A stretch of DNA of 64,000 nucleotides from Meira nashicola (Eukaryota; Basidiomycota; Exobasidiomycetes; Exobasidiales; Brachybasidiaceae), in contig BCJU01000005.1 of the NCBI GenBank assembly GCA_001600355.1, positions 84,775-148,774 on the forward strand, written 5' to 3'. Below, piece after piece: positions 1 through 10,864 of the stretch. The notes under the pieces were generated by a model. It did not search any database, had not been told where the DNA came from, and worked only from the letters and a program-made list of their open reading frames with translations. How positions within the stretch are numbered: position 1 is the first letter of the stretch; every line of letters begins with the position of its first letter. Both the position numbers and the translations under genes were made by a program.

Positions 1-1
1 C

Positions 2-1390
2 AAGCAGCTTGAAGGAGCAGATACGGAAAAACAACTACGAATTGATGAACTCATGGAAGCATTGGAAGAATCTAGATCTGCTCTCGAAAGTGAAAGGAGT
101 GAACTGGAAGCTCTGCGTGCGGAAGCAATGATCATGGGCGAAGGACCTGATGGAAAGGATGTCAAAGCATTGGAGAATGGTCGATTTGAGGCTGAAATTG
201 AACGCCTTAACGGGCTCTTAGAAGGTGCTCGATCAGGCAAGCGAGAAGCTACAAGACAGGTTGAAGAGCAACGTAAAGAGATTGACGATCTTCATACTCT
301 ACTCGAAGATGCACGATCTCATTTAGAGAGCGAGAAACAAAGTTCTCACAAATCATCTGCCAATCTTGGTGTTCCTGCAAACAATCGTGCTTCTTTGGAT
401 TCACAACATGGCAGTCAATACATCGCTTCTCCCATTCCAGAATCCGAAAATGTTTCTCCTTTGATCAATGGTGGACAAAGTGCATCATTTTCACCCAGCC
501 TGCATGCTTCGAAACGTTTCTCCACTGCTAGTACTCAAAGTAGACGAAGCTACGGGTCAGGTATGGGCGGTAATGGCATTTCCTCATCCGAAGCAATGGT
601 CAAAGAAATGTCAGGCTTACGTTCGATCGTCAATACTCTCAATCAAGAATTGACAGAAGTAAAGGTGACAAGCAAACAACAAGAACGTGAATTACGTGCT
701 CAAATTGAACATTTAAAACATGAATCACGAAGATGGGAATTGGTAGCTGCAGAGCAAGGTGCCAAATCGGTAGATAGTCAAAGTTCCGCCAGTGTTGAAC
801 AGCGATTAGAATTGGAAACGAAATTGCGAAATGCTGAAGAAGAAATCGTTCAATTAAAGAAAAAGATGCGATCGATTGAGAATACAAAGCGAGAAGAGAT
901 TGAGAAACTCAACAAAGATATTGCTGAATTGGAAGCATTATGCGAAGCAACAGTTTGGAGACGTGAAGAGCAAGAAGCCAGAAGGGAAGAGTTGGAAAGA
1001 AAGGTTGGTAAATTGCAAAGACAATTAGAACGTTTACAGCAAGGTGGATTTTTGGATTCTACCAATGCGGAAAACGATCAAACAAAGTCAAAGGACGTAG
1101 CCAAGGATGATGAAAAAGAGCACAAACATTCGATGAGCAATGGAGAAGCCAAATCTACCATCTCTTTAGTAGCACCTTCTCAACCTTCTCGCGAATCATC
1201 CGAGAAACAAACCACAGTCATTTCTGAACTTGCAAATACACAAAAGCAAGTTCCTGAACTCTCTAGTCAACCTACACCCTCAGCACCTGTACCAACGGCA
1301 GAGCTTACTTCGGCGGCATGTGTCGAATGCAATGAAGCTGGCCATGCGATGGACGATTGCCCCTATTTGAACGATGACGTCTTATTTTGA
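2..1390 (+). CDS. CLIP-170/Bik1-like microtubule plus-end protein, C-terminal part (partial)
   Basis: The frame is open from base 2, so the gene begins left of the window and only its last 463 codons are visible. The visible part is mostly long heptad-rich coiled coil (roughly codons 1-120 and 190-350) broken by a Ser-rich linker. The last 30 residues hold one CCHC zinc knuckle with C-x2-C-x4-H-x4-C spacing, followed by an acidic tail ending in Phe. In the CLIP-170/Bik1 family this order (CAP-Gly domain, coiled coil, zinc knuckle, acidic aromatic tail) marks proteins that track growing microtubule ends and bind dynein regulators. The CAP-Gly domain would lie outside the window, so the assignment rests on the coiled coil, knuckle and tail. 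Another coiled-coil protein with a retroviral-type knuckle remains possible. Confidence 0.7.
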   Translation, partial: KQLEGADTEKQLRIDELMEALEESRSALESERSELEALRAEAMIMGEGPDGKDVKALENGRFEAEIERLNGLLEGARSGKREATRQVEEQRKEIDDLHTLLEDARSHLESEKQSSHKSSANLGVPANNRASLDSQHGSQYIASPIPESENVSPLINGGQSASFSPSLHASKRFSTASTQSRRSYGSGMGGNGISSSEAMVKEMSGLRSIVNTLNQELTEVKVTSKQQERELRAQIEHLKHESRRWELVAAEQGAKSVDSQSSASVEQRLELETKLRNAEEEIVQLKKKMRSIENTKREEIEKLNKDIAELEALCEATVWRREEQEARREELERKVGKLQRQLERLQQGGFLDSTNAENDQTKSKDVAKDDEKEHKHSMSNGEAKSTISLVAPSQPSRESSEKQTTVISELANTQKQVPELSSQPTPSAPVPTAELTSAACVECNEAGHAMDDCPYLNDDVLF

Positions 1391-1483
1391 TTTTGCGCGA
1401 AATACCCTTTTCCCAAGCATTCATTTGTATCATATACTCTGAATACCTTCAGCAATGACATACATTAAGTACTTGAATTTATA

Positions 1484-2372
1484 CTACATCCTCGGTGCAT
1501 TAAGCTTATTTTGTGCTAAAACTCTCTCTACAGAAGCCCGGAAAGCTTCACTATCGACACTCTTCCCTATTCCTGTAATTCGCTGTTTTTGAATTTCTTT
1601 CTGCCGTAGAATACGCTTTTGTTCTTTTTTCTCTTTTAGCTCTTGTAATGCATCTTCGTCCAAATCTGTCAAATTATCATCCTCCTCTTCATCTTCTTGT
1701 TCACGTTCTAGCGATAAACAAGCAGGATTTCTGGCAACGAATTCTACCCAAGGACCACGACTGATTTGTGCAAGAACTCCATTAGTTGTCATTCCACCTG
1801 TAGCAGGAATACCACCACCTCCGCTAAATGTAGCAGCTGAAGAAGTGAAACCGGATCCACTCGTAGCACTTGGAGGTGCACGTCTTGTGGGAGCTTGAAC
1901 TGGATCGGTTAACATAACAAATGTATAATTTGTAAGAGTTTGTAAATGAGCAAGCGTATAAGTTGAAGTGGAAAAGCTATGAAGAGTTTCTTTTGATGAT
2001 TGATTTGTTCCATTTTCTGTATTTTGAGGACTTAACTTTTTCGTCATATTTCGTAATGAGAATACTAAACCATAAACTAATTTTGCTTGTTCGGATAAGG
2101 GTAAGATTGAACTTTTGCCTCCTCCTTGTGCTCTTCCATTTACTCCATCGATGTTATTAGCGGAAGAAGAAGAAGGATTGTTACCAGCATTTTGTGCATT
2201 TCCTGATCCTCGATTGTGGAAATAAGACCAATCAGCATGAAAGACTAGAGTACAATGTCGATCATAAATCCATAAGGACCAAACCTGAGAGAAACAGAAT
2301 TTATCAGAATACTTTACAATCTTATACTCAATCACTGATACATACTCTTGGCTGACCACTTGATCCCGACAT
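1484..2372 (-). CDS. BET5: TRAPP complex subunit Bet5 / TRAPPC1, two exons
   Basis: This is a longin-fold core subunit of TRAPP, the Golgi tethering complex and GEF for Ypt1/Rab1. Exon 1 is 2372-2346 (ATG, nine codons) and exon 2 is 2284-1484. The 61-nt phase-0 intron starts GTATGT and ends TTCTCTCAG. The join gives 275 aa with the family signature WSLWIYDRHC directly after the short leader. Further family segments follow: the LVYGLVFSLRNM helix and the FSTSTYTLAHLQTLTNY stretch. Two insertions are unusual: a Gly/Asn/Ser-rich loop after the first strand and a Ser/Gly-rich loop before the last helix. The C-terminus carries an acidic then Lys/Glu-rich tail of about 70 residues that yeast and human proteins lack. 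It is divergent from the zeta-COP gene, whose ATG lies 264 bp away. Confidence 0.85.
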
Positions 2373-2636
2373 GATTACTACTATGGTGATCTTATGATAA
2401 AGGTCACAAATGAAGAAGCACGCAAGCAAGTTTACACAAAATGTTCAACAATCGCCCAAATGCATGGACCAAGCCGAAGGTTAAATCCCCGCGCTACAGC
2501 AGCAAACAACAATTGAATTCTTCTTTGGCGTGTGCTGTTCACACGTGTGAGTGCTCAAGTGCTAAACAAAGCGCAAGCATACTTCCTTCTTCCTTTCTCC
2601 TTCCACCACCTAACGACAACGACAACATAGGAAGCA

Positions 2637-3436
2637 ATGACGAATTTGACACTGTATACGACAACAGCAGGTGAGCTTTATTGTTCTGGTAGAACGATCT
2701 CTTATATAGCATGTCATTGACAATTATTCTTTATTCCTTCTTTGATAGTGCTATTGCTAGATGTCGATGGAAATCGCCTTTTGGCCAAGTATTATCAACC
2801 TCCTCATGCACCAGCACCACCACCAGCCGGATCCACCAATGCTTCTTCAGCGCCTGCACTCCCCGTTCATAACGCACACGGAAATCAACCACCTCAGCTA
2901 AGCGCTCATAATCCTTTCGGAACGTTCAAAGAACAACGTACGTTTGAAAAAGCAATTTGGGAAAAGACACGTAGAGCATCTGGTGATATCATTCTATTCG
3001 ATGGACATTTAGTTCTGTTCAAAACTTCTCTCGATACAATCCTTTACGTTATAGGCCCTGCTGCAGAGAATGAATTAATGCTTTCAGGTTTATTATCTTC
3101 ATTGTACGATAGCATCACAATGCTTTTACACGGAGGTCAATTGGACAAAAGGGCAGTTTTGGAAAATTTGGATTTGGTAAGCTTGGCTGTTGATGAAACC
3201 GTTGATGATGGGTGAGTAAAAACAAATCAAGATCAGCACGAGCAACATTTCAAGCTGACCACTCTCTTTTCCCCTTCAGTATCATTCTCGAAACCGATTC
3301 AACGACTGTTTCATCACGCGTTTCGAGACCACGACCTGATGCGACTGATATACAGATCAACGAACAAACAATCATGAACGCATATTCGAATCTCAAAGAG
3401 AGAGTGACACAGAGGATCTTACAAGGAGGGCTCTAA
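2637..3436 (+). CDS. RET3: Coatomer subunit zeta (zeta-COP), three exons
   Basis: This is the small longin-fold subunit of the COPI vesicle coat, acting in Golgi-to-ER retrograde transport. Exons are 2637-2670, 2749-3211 and 3280-3436. Both introns (78 and 68 nt) have GTGAGY donors and AG acceptors, and splicing restores the frame to give 217 aa. The start is set by homology: ATG at 2637 gives MTNLTLYTTTA, which joins to VLLLDVDGNRLLAKYY, the typical N-terminus of zeta-COP. Later family features are the KTSLDTILYVIG strand, the DGIILETD segment at the last splice junction and a C-terminal helix with QRILQGGL. A Pro/Ala-rich insert of about 35 residues after the first strand is unusual. The gene is convergent with the carnitine acyltransferase, 140 bp away. 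Confidence 0.92.
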
Positions 3437-3576
3437 ATTTGTCGGTATATGTATTCATCATCTCAATTTTTAAAATCCGACATTGTATACTGTTTACACG
3501 TAAGGACAGAAGAGCTCATAAAGTATTGATTGTTATACGAAATACAGGATGTGAAAGTTCTGGTCTTTTTAATAAT

Positions 3577-5901
3577 CTACGCATAATCGTCCAGCAAAAG
3601 TAAACGACCTGTTCCGGCGAGCCGAGAAGTACCCGAATCAGTTCTGGGTCTTCCGTCATTATTTTTCTTCTTTTGATCGGAATCTTCATCATAGAATGAA
3701 TATCCACTAACGCCAGGCGTTTCGTCATCTCCCAAATCGTATCCGTTTCCTTTATGTTGATGACTTCCGATCGGTAAACCGGTTCGAATATCACATTCAC
3801 GACCTTGATGATCGATAAAGGTATGAGAAGTTCTTTCATTGGCAGCACGATAATTTTCGATTAAGATCTTTTTCATCATGCGTAAATACCATTCTAATGT
3901 AGTCAAAAATCTTTGTGTTTGAAGATGTTTACTTGCTGCACAAACTGTTATTGCATCATCTTTGATAATATAACCCAAACCGAAACCGTCTGGAGCAACG
4001 GGACCAAAACCGAATAAACGCAAAGCAGGATTACCGCAATTTGAGGTACTCAAAACGGTATGATTGATCGTTTGATAACCTTTATCACGGAATAAGGCAG
4101 GCATTTGAGATTCTTTATATTTTCCTGCTTTTATTAATTCTTCCGTGATACATTTTAATCCGTATAAATGACGATCGAAACCATGACCCGAAGCACATGC
4201 TTTACTGAGCTTTGTATGTGCATCACATGCTTTACGTAATTTTTCAATCTTATTCTGTGAAGATGATTCAGTATCAGCAAATGATTTTACGAAATCCATA
4301 GAAGCAGGTTGAACGGTACGAATTGCTTCTGTTCTTCCGTGCAAGAATGCTTTTGTCATTGCAGGTTCGTAGGTTGTTTCACAACGTCCATACAATGTAA
4401 AATAGGCAGCTTGAAATGCCATTTGTACGAAAGCATCAGGAGAGAATTTGTGTCGAGTGATAAAATTTTTACCGTAATCATCAAATTCCATCACTTGACA
4501 TTCATTTTGACAAATCAAATCGGATAATCTTGTTTCGCCAAATTTGATTGCATTCTTTAATTTTTGATCTAAATTCCATTCAAGCTTTTTAGGTGTAGTT
4601 GCACGTATGATCGCTTGTGTCTTTTCAACATCATCCGATTGTCCTGTACCCTTTCCACCTCCACGAGCATATGGACTTGTTTTAGCATGGAATAAACTTT
4701 TTGTTGCACTGTGGATTGATTTAGCAAATCGCATAATTAATTCAGTATACACATCAGCAACATAACGTAAAACTGTATGACCATCTACACCTGTATGTTC
4801 GAAATTGATTCCTGCAGCACCATTTGCACAAACGATAATTTGTAATTTATCATACCAACGATTTGTACATGTACCCACTTGCATACCATCTCGCAATTCA
4901 TACGTTCCACATAACATATTTTTGCATAATTGTGCTGCATCTTCAGGTTCCGAATCGTCCATACAAACAACAAAAAGAGCGGTATCGATTACTTCTAAAC
5001 AACGAGCATTATGAGCATGTCCTTTGAGAATGTCTCTGCAATTAGACCATGTCTTTCTGTTTTCAGTTGATAGAATTCCTACTGCAGCTTGTGCAACATT
5101 GATTGGTTCAGTATGATCTGCATCTTTGACAATAGAAGCTAAATTAGACAACAATGCTCTTTCTGTTAGCAAAGGTCGATGTTCTTCATCCAAAGCGTCA
5201 AACCAATAAAATTGACCCCTTCTCATCACGACAACATGTCTTGCATTAGGTGTAGATGACATGTGACAGCCATCCTGTGTAGGAATACGTGAAGTTCCAA
5301 ATAAGCGTGTATATTGATACATATCCAAAGGTGTTCCACGAACAGAATCAGGTTCTAAAACGCCATGTCGTAAATCATGCACGAAAGTTAAACTTGCCAA
5401 GATTAAACTTGCTGCTCTCATCAATTGATTACCACGTGAAGGTGTTGGATCATCTTCTAAAATGAAAAAAGGATTCAAATTTAATACGACTGAATCACTT
5501 GTGCTCAAATAACTTTCATCCCACCATTGTTCGATATAAGATGCTTTATCTTCCGCATACTTTTGCAATTCAATTTGTAATTTTGGACCTTCGTTTTGCA
5601 AAAACTCTTTAACAACTTTTTCAGTTTGTTGAAAATCTTTTTCGGATTGAAGTGCTTTAAGTGCTAAAAGGTAACGATCACAACTTTCTTCTAATTTTGG
5701 TATTGGTAATTTAGGTAATTCATTTTGTCTTGCAAACGTTTTACCACCTCCTTTTCCTTCTTCTTTTAATCCTTTTGAATTTAATTCGATACTCGTTGCA
5801 TTTTGCTTGCCTGCTGCTGTTTGTGTTGGAAGAGGTCCTGATTCTCCTCCATTTGCACCTGGAGCGGGTGCTGCATTTATTGTTGTTGCTGCAGGCGCCA
5901 T
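3577..5901 (-). CDS. Carnitine O-acyltransferase (probably acetyltransferase, Yat1/FacC type)
   Basis: The 774-aa product belongs to the choline/carnitine acyltransferase family, which moves acetyl groups between CoA and carnitine so that they can enter mitochondria. The N-terminal carnitine acyltransferase motif (KLPIPKLEESCDRYL) begins near residue 64. The catalytic His sits in NFEHTGVDGHT (His369). The substrate-binding Ser-Thr-Ser motif is STSNCGN near residue 618, followed by the GFGPVAPDGFGLGY signature. There is no PTS1 tripeptide (the C-terminus is DDYA) and no clear presequence, which fits a cytosolic or outer-mitochondrial Yat1/FacC-like enzyme better than the peroxisomal/mitochondrial Cat2 form. 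ATG at 5901 is chosen because it has A at -3 and G at +4; the frame stays open 11 codons upstream without an ATG. About 60 disordered residues precede the fold. Confidence 0.88.
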   Translation of the reverse strand: MAPAATTINAAPAPGANGGESGPLPTQTAAGKQNATSIELNSKGLKEEGKGGGKTFARQNELPKLPIPKLEESCDRYLLALKALQSEKDFQQTEKVVKEFLQNEGPKLQIELQKYAEDKASYIEQWWDESYLSTSDSVVLNLNPFFILEDDPTPSRGNQLMRAASLILASLTFVHDLRHGVLEPDSVRGTPLDMYQYTRLFGTSRIPTQDGCHMSSTPNARHVVVMRRGQFYWFDALDEEHRPLLTERALLSNLASIVKDADHTEPINVAQAAVGILSTENRKTWSNCRDILKGHAHNARCLEVIDTALFVVCMDDSEPEDAAQLCKNMLCGTYELRDGMQVGTCTNRWYDKLQIIVCANGAAGINFEHTGVDGHTVLRYVADVYTELIMRFAKSIHSATKSLFHAKTSPYARGGGKGTGQSDDVEKTQAIIRATTPKKLEWNLDQKLKNAIKFGETRLSDLICQNECQVMEFDDYGKNFITRHKFSPDAFVQMAFQAAYFTLYGRCETTYEPAMTKAFLHGRTEAIRTVQPASMDFVKSFADTESSSQNKIEKLRKACDAHTKLSKACASGHGFDRHLYGLKCITEELIKAGKYKESQMPALFRDKGYQTINHTVLSTSNCGNPALRLFGFGPVAPDGFGLGYIIKDDAITVCAASKHLQTQRFLTTLEWYLRMMKKILIENYRAANERTSHTFIDHQGRECDIRTGLPIGSHQHKGNGYDLGDDETPGVSGYSFYDEDSDQKKKNNDGRPRTDSGTSRLAGTGRLLLLDDYA

Positions 5902-6638
5902 CTTTTCTACAAATTGTTGACAAAAGAAAGACAAAAGAAGGTGAGCTGCCCTTTTTATACTTTTCTCAATCGGTCAATCCGTTCCCCACAAAAGAAAAGC
6001 GAATGATGATGTTTATTGATCAAAGTGAAAAAGAGAGCTTGGCAAAATATTATCTGCATATACCCGAAAAGTGCTTGCTGCTTTTCCGCACTGAAAAGGT
6101 TTATGGTTGCACCTTTATTGATTGGCCTTCGGAACAGCCGTATAAAAAATGCATACCCCGCACTGCTGCTTTAATGCCTCCACCTATTCTAAAAATGCAA
6201 CGCAAGCGTAAGCGCGGATCTTTTTCTACCAAATCCTTTAAACGGTTTCTGGGCCCAGGAAAAAAAGTGTGTGTGGCTTTTTTCGGTGCTACAGATTCTT
6301 CAAAGCGAACACCTTCTTCATCTTCATCATTCATCGGAATTTCCGATCAAGATCACTACAATAAAAATCAAAACAATTTATCGCATATACTACATCATAC
6401 ATTTCGAAAGAAAAAAGTACGCAAAAGTATAAAAACAACAACAAAGAATAGAAAGAGACGGCGAAAATAATTATCAGTAAGCTATTTAAAATTATTGGGG
6501 GGGAGAGGAAAGAAAAGAGACGAAATGGATATAAACAGGAAAAAGACTGAAATGCAAGCCTTTTGCACGTCATATTCCCCGTTACGCAAAAACAAAAAGG
6601 CTTTGGCCACTAGTATACATATATAATGCCCCTTTTCT
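5902..6638. other. Intergenic: upstream of the carnitine acyltransferase, downstream of the CRZ1-like gene
   Basis: No convincing gene is seen. Stretches open on the + strand are Lys/Arg- and Ser-rich and run antisense into the acyltransferase. A T-rich pyrimidine tract just before the acyltransferase ATG fits a fungal 5' UTR. Confidence 0.5.
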
Positions 6639-9600
6639 TCATAAGACGTGACCTTTGAATCTCGCTTCTTTACGCATAGCCAAAGCCGTTGAACCTGCAA
6701 CAGCATCAACCGTGGCGTTTGCAGAATTGATATCTTGTTGATCAAGAGAATTTACATTATTTTGGAACATTGATCCCAATTCAACTCCTCCCATCTCATG
6801 AATGGCAACATTCTTTGGTGATCCTTGCTCACCATCGATCGTTCCATTTTCGGATTCGCTAAGTCGTTGTGCACATCCACCTGCTCCAGCATCATTACGT
6901 AAATGACGAGAAAGTGCATCTGCTCTTGCAAATGCTTTTCCACAACTTTCACAAGTATGCGGTTTAACTCCAGCATGTAACTTCTCATGTCTGCTCAAAT
7001 CAAAACTTCTTGCAAAGCTCTTACCGCAACCGGGAGCACGACATTGATAGGGTCTTTGTCCTGTATGAGATCGAATATGTCCGTTAAGATTGAATTTTCG
7101 AGTGAATGTCGAACCACAACCTGGAATTGGACAAACATGAATGGCTTCATTCTTTCTTCTGCTGGCACTTGCTGCTTGTGTTGCACTTGTAGTGACTTGC
7201 TGTACGATCGGAATGGCAGTTGTGTTGTTACCATCCATCTCATAAGGTGAGGCGCCCAAATCTTGTGTTCGATTGGGATGTAAAGCAGTATAAGCAGGCG
7301 TTTCTGTTTGTGAATAGACTTGATCAGAAGGCGAATAACGCATGCTACCGTATCTGTTCATCATCGCCTGCAATTCTTCTTGCGATCGAGGGTATTGTGC
7401 GCCATACAAATTCAAGTGAGGTGCAGTAGAGAAACCTGCGTGAGTTGGAACGCTAGTATCAATGCGTGCCAAACCATTTCGATTTGTTGCAGATGTCGGA
7501 GGTCCCATAGAAGACATTCCCGGTTGGGTATTGGGTGGTGCTAAGCCACCGTCGGGCGCAGTAATGCGAGTTAAAAATTCATGGGGATTTGACATTCTTG
7601 CCAATTGTGATAAATCTTCAGATTGTGCCAAGCGCGAATGACGTCTAGCGCCATGTGCACTTCGACCTGAATGGGATCTTTGCAGATCTGAAACCGGTGT
7701 GCCTTGCTGTTGAACTGTTTGGAAAGACATTGGTTGTCCAGCAGAAGATATCGAAGCTAAAGAGCCAGACGATGCTGTTCTCCCGTGACCAGGATAAGGT
7801 GCTGCACTACCTCTTCCACTCAAACTTTCACGTTGACGAACAGGACCAGAAGCAGGATTTTGTTGATATTGTAGCATCTGTTGATGATACATATTCTCTG
7901 CATGTTGCTGTTGCTGCTTTTGCAATAACAAAGGATCCATACTTGCGTTATTGATCGAATTCTGAATTCCATCAAAGCTTTGTCCATGTCCCGTGCCATC
8001 CTGCAGCCCGAGCGCGGCCAATTGTTGCATTCTTCTTTGCTTAGCAGCTTCCGTTGCCCAATCAACACCAGATTGCATCGCAATGGGCGTCTTATCCGTA
8101 ACTCCACCAGGAACGACTGCGTATGGAGGTGGAGATGGAATATCGTCTCCTTGTAAAACACCATCTTCTTTGTAAGATAAACCGAAATCGGAATTGGATC
8201 TTTTACGTGGTCCACTTTCTGTTACGCTGCCTGAATCACGTTCTGCTTGAAAGCCCATATCCACATCCAGGCGAAGAAACTTACGAACACGATCGTAGGA
8301 ATCCTGTCTCTTTGGATCTTGTTGCTGAATATGTTGAGCATCCCCGGAAGTGGAAGCAGGTCGTTGTTGGTTATTAGCTAAGGAAGCTTGATGATGTGCC
8401 AAGGCAGCATAAGGTGCAGCTTGATTATCACTGGTCATAAATGATTGGGGGCCATTTCCGCCATCTAGCATCCATTGTTGTTGAGATTTTGATGGAAATT
8501 GGAATCCTCTCGCACTACTGTTTCCCGATTGGTCATGCTGATTTTGTTCGAAAGGTACGGAGGAATCATTGATGGAAAGCATCGGAACGGGTGCGTCATT
8601 GCCTGCTCCTGGAACAGCTGTCGGATCATGCGAAGGTAAAGAATACGTGTATGATGGAAACGAGGAATTTGGTTGCTCTGCGTTTCCTACTTCTGTACCA
8701 TCTTCTTCAAATACAGGAGTGAAGTAGGGCGCGTGCAATTGCGTTTTCTGCGGCGCAGCTTCATTTGACAGCCGAGAAGAATCGCTAGGATGAGAGACCA
8801 ATACAGAATCGTTGATCGTCATTCTTTGTCCCAACGTTTGCATTTGCTGTATTGCTGGATCCCCTTCTCCGTTTGGCGATGAAAATTCTGCGCTTGATCC
8901 AAAAGAGGAAGTTCTTGTATGAAGAGGCGATTGAATTGGACCGAGCAAAGGGCTGGCTATTGGACTGACTATTGATTCGTTGCGTGCTTCTCTATATCCC
9001 GATTCGCCTGAGAATGCAAATGTTGGTACGTCGTTATTCTGCGACTTGGTTTCAGCGTTTGCAGGTGTTATAGTTGATTGTCTATTCTGCTGTTTTTGTG
9101 TATCTTTACCTGATCTTGAATCAGTCAAGACGGATTGCGATAGAAGTGCTGCGTTGAGGTGATTATAGCTATCTGCCGTATCAGGATCGTAGTGAAAGCT
9201 GGGTATAACAGCCGCCTTTTCGATTCCAGGAGATTGATCGTCAAAAGCGAAGTCGATTCCGTCGATGTGCTCTCCTATCGATTGTAGAAATTCTTGTTGA
9301 TCGCTTAAAACGTCGGAAAAATCTCCCACCGAATTGTAAGAAGGCGTATAAGGTCGATTGGTTGGATCAAAAAGATCGGTATTTGGTATAGATTCACTGT
9401 TGGACGGAGGGAAAGAAATGTTCAATATACTTTCAAAGCCAATACTCCTCCCTTTGACATTCTTACCTTGTCAGCGTCACCAGTGGCGCAGAATGAATTG
9501 CTCCTGATGTCGATCCTGTTTTTGAGGTGAAGGAAGAAGAAGGAAAAAGATGAGAAGGGCGATGTGGTCAGTCCTGTGTCTGGTTTTGCCTTTTTAAGTA

Positions 9601-10864
9601 CGAATGGCAGTGTTCTATTGGGGTTGCAAAGCGGTCTCCTTGACTGGCTTTCCCAACTGTGTAATTAGGGGCGATGGCGATCAAACACGCCCTTTCGTAG
9701 CTGTTCTTTGTGGAATCGAATAAGCCGAGAGCAGCCACTTTGGATGATTGTCGTTACGTATTCGCGTAAACGGCGTATCTCCCAAAAGCAAGCTGGCCAA
9801 GATTTCAACATCACAGCCGCACGCCCCCTCTTCTGACGAAAACCGTCCGAGAATGGCCCTGATTTCATCGCCTCACAAGGTCCCACTTCGGTGATCCAGT
9901 TCCATCTTTATGATCAAGTGAGATGAACAAAAGCAAAGATTGGTGTATTCAAAACAAATTGACCGCCAATTCGCCATCATGAATGCAGCATTTTTATTGG
10001 CGTCGAATACATGAAAGAATCTTCATGTCGCAAATTGAGATGAGGGAAGCCAAATCCAGCCAAACAAATCAAGATCTGAACCAAACTTGAGACGGGAAAC
10101 ACTACTTCCTCTCGTGCGTGAGTCGATCATGTTTCGCCTCGAAGCGGCGCTTCATTTACGCCATCCAAAATGTGAATCGGCGAATTTTTGGATCACAGCC
10201 AAGAGCGCCCAAAGTCTTAACAAACGAGTACGCAATCGGTTGAGAACGTCATCAATTGTAAACGAAGGCCTCTCCATGCAATCTTTGCCTACTCTTCGCT
10301 TAATCCATCATCTTTTCGCCCCATAAATGCTGCACATCCCTCGTACGAACGATAAAAACCCTCCCATTCGGGGCTTTCAAATGATACACAAACATAAAAC
10401 TCATACTTACCCCACTGTGCTTCTGGTGTCATCATATCATTTCCCGTCATTGTCGAGTCGGTCGGGGCAGAGGTGAATCCCAATTGTTGCAGCATCATTG
10501 TGTCTCCCATAGCGGCAGGCGCACTCTGTATTGTTGATTTTGACGTCATCCCCGGTTGAGTATACTGGGATTGTGAAAGACTGCCATCCATTTTTCCTAG
10601 TTGATGTAATTGTTGTATCTGCTGGCTGTTTCCATATATATCATGTCCATACATTGATTGCTGTGAATCAGGATCGATAAAGCCGGATTGTGATTGATTT
10701 GTGGCTGTATTACCTCCTCCATCAAGAGAAGGCTGTGAAGAGTTGTAATAATCAAAAGTTTGTGACGGATCCGAAGTAGCACTGGTCGATTGACCGTTGG
10801 AATACCGACCGCCAAAAGATGAAGAGGACATGGAAGAAGATGATGCGTTTCCCTGACCGTCCAT
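6639..10864 (-). CDS. CRZ1: Crz1-like C2H2 zinc-finger transcription factor, three exons
   Basis: Reading the frames across splice sites gives exons 10864-10411, 9515-9467 and 9396-6639, 1086 aa in all. Exon 1 ends in phase 1 at a GTAAGT donor. The 49-nt exon 2 lies between a TCAAAAACAG acceptor and a GTAAGA donor. Exon 3 starts after CCGTCCAACAG, and both junctions restore the frame. The long Gln/Ser/Asn-rich N-terminal part resembles an activation domain. Near residues 950-1040 are three zinc fingers: two of C-x4-C-x12-H-x3-H form, then one C-x2-C finger whose final ligand is Cys (HLRNDAGAGGC), as in Crz1/Prz1, the calcineurin-activated Ca2+ and stress regulator. Without splicing the third exon has no ATG near its start. 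I did not find a certain calcineurin docking site. Another member of this finger class is the main alternative. Confidence 0.78.
9516..10410 (-). other. 895-nt intron inside the CRZ1-like gene
   Basis: The donor GTAAGTATGA at 10410 and the acceptor CTCAAAAACAG ending at 9516 join exons 1 and 2 in frame. It is about ten times longer than the other introns in the window. It holds no ORF with recognisable similarity and no clear C/D-box snoRNA on the minus strand. An unannotated alternative exon or internal promoter cannot be excluded. Confidence 0.6.

Noticed and set aside
5730..6470. 246-codon + strand open frame
   Set aside because: It starts antisense to the carnitine acyltransferase and is mainly Leu- then Lys/Arg-rich low complexity; no family features.
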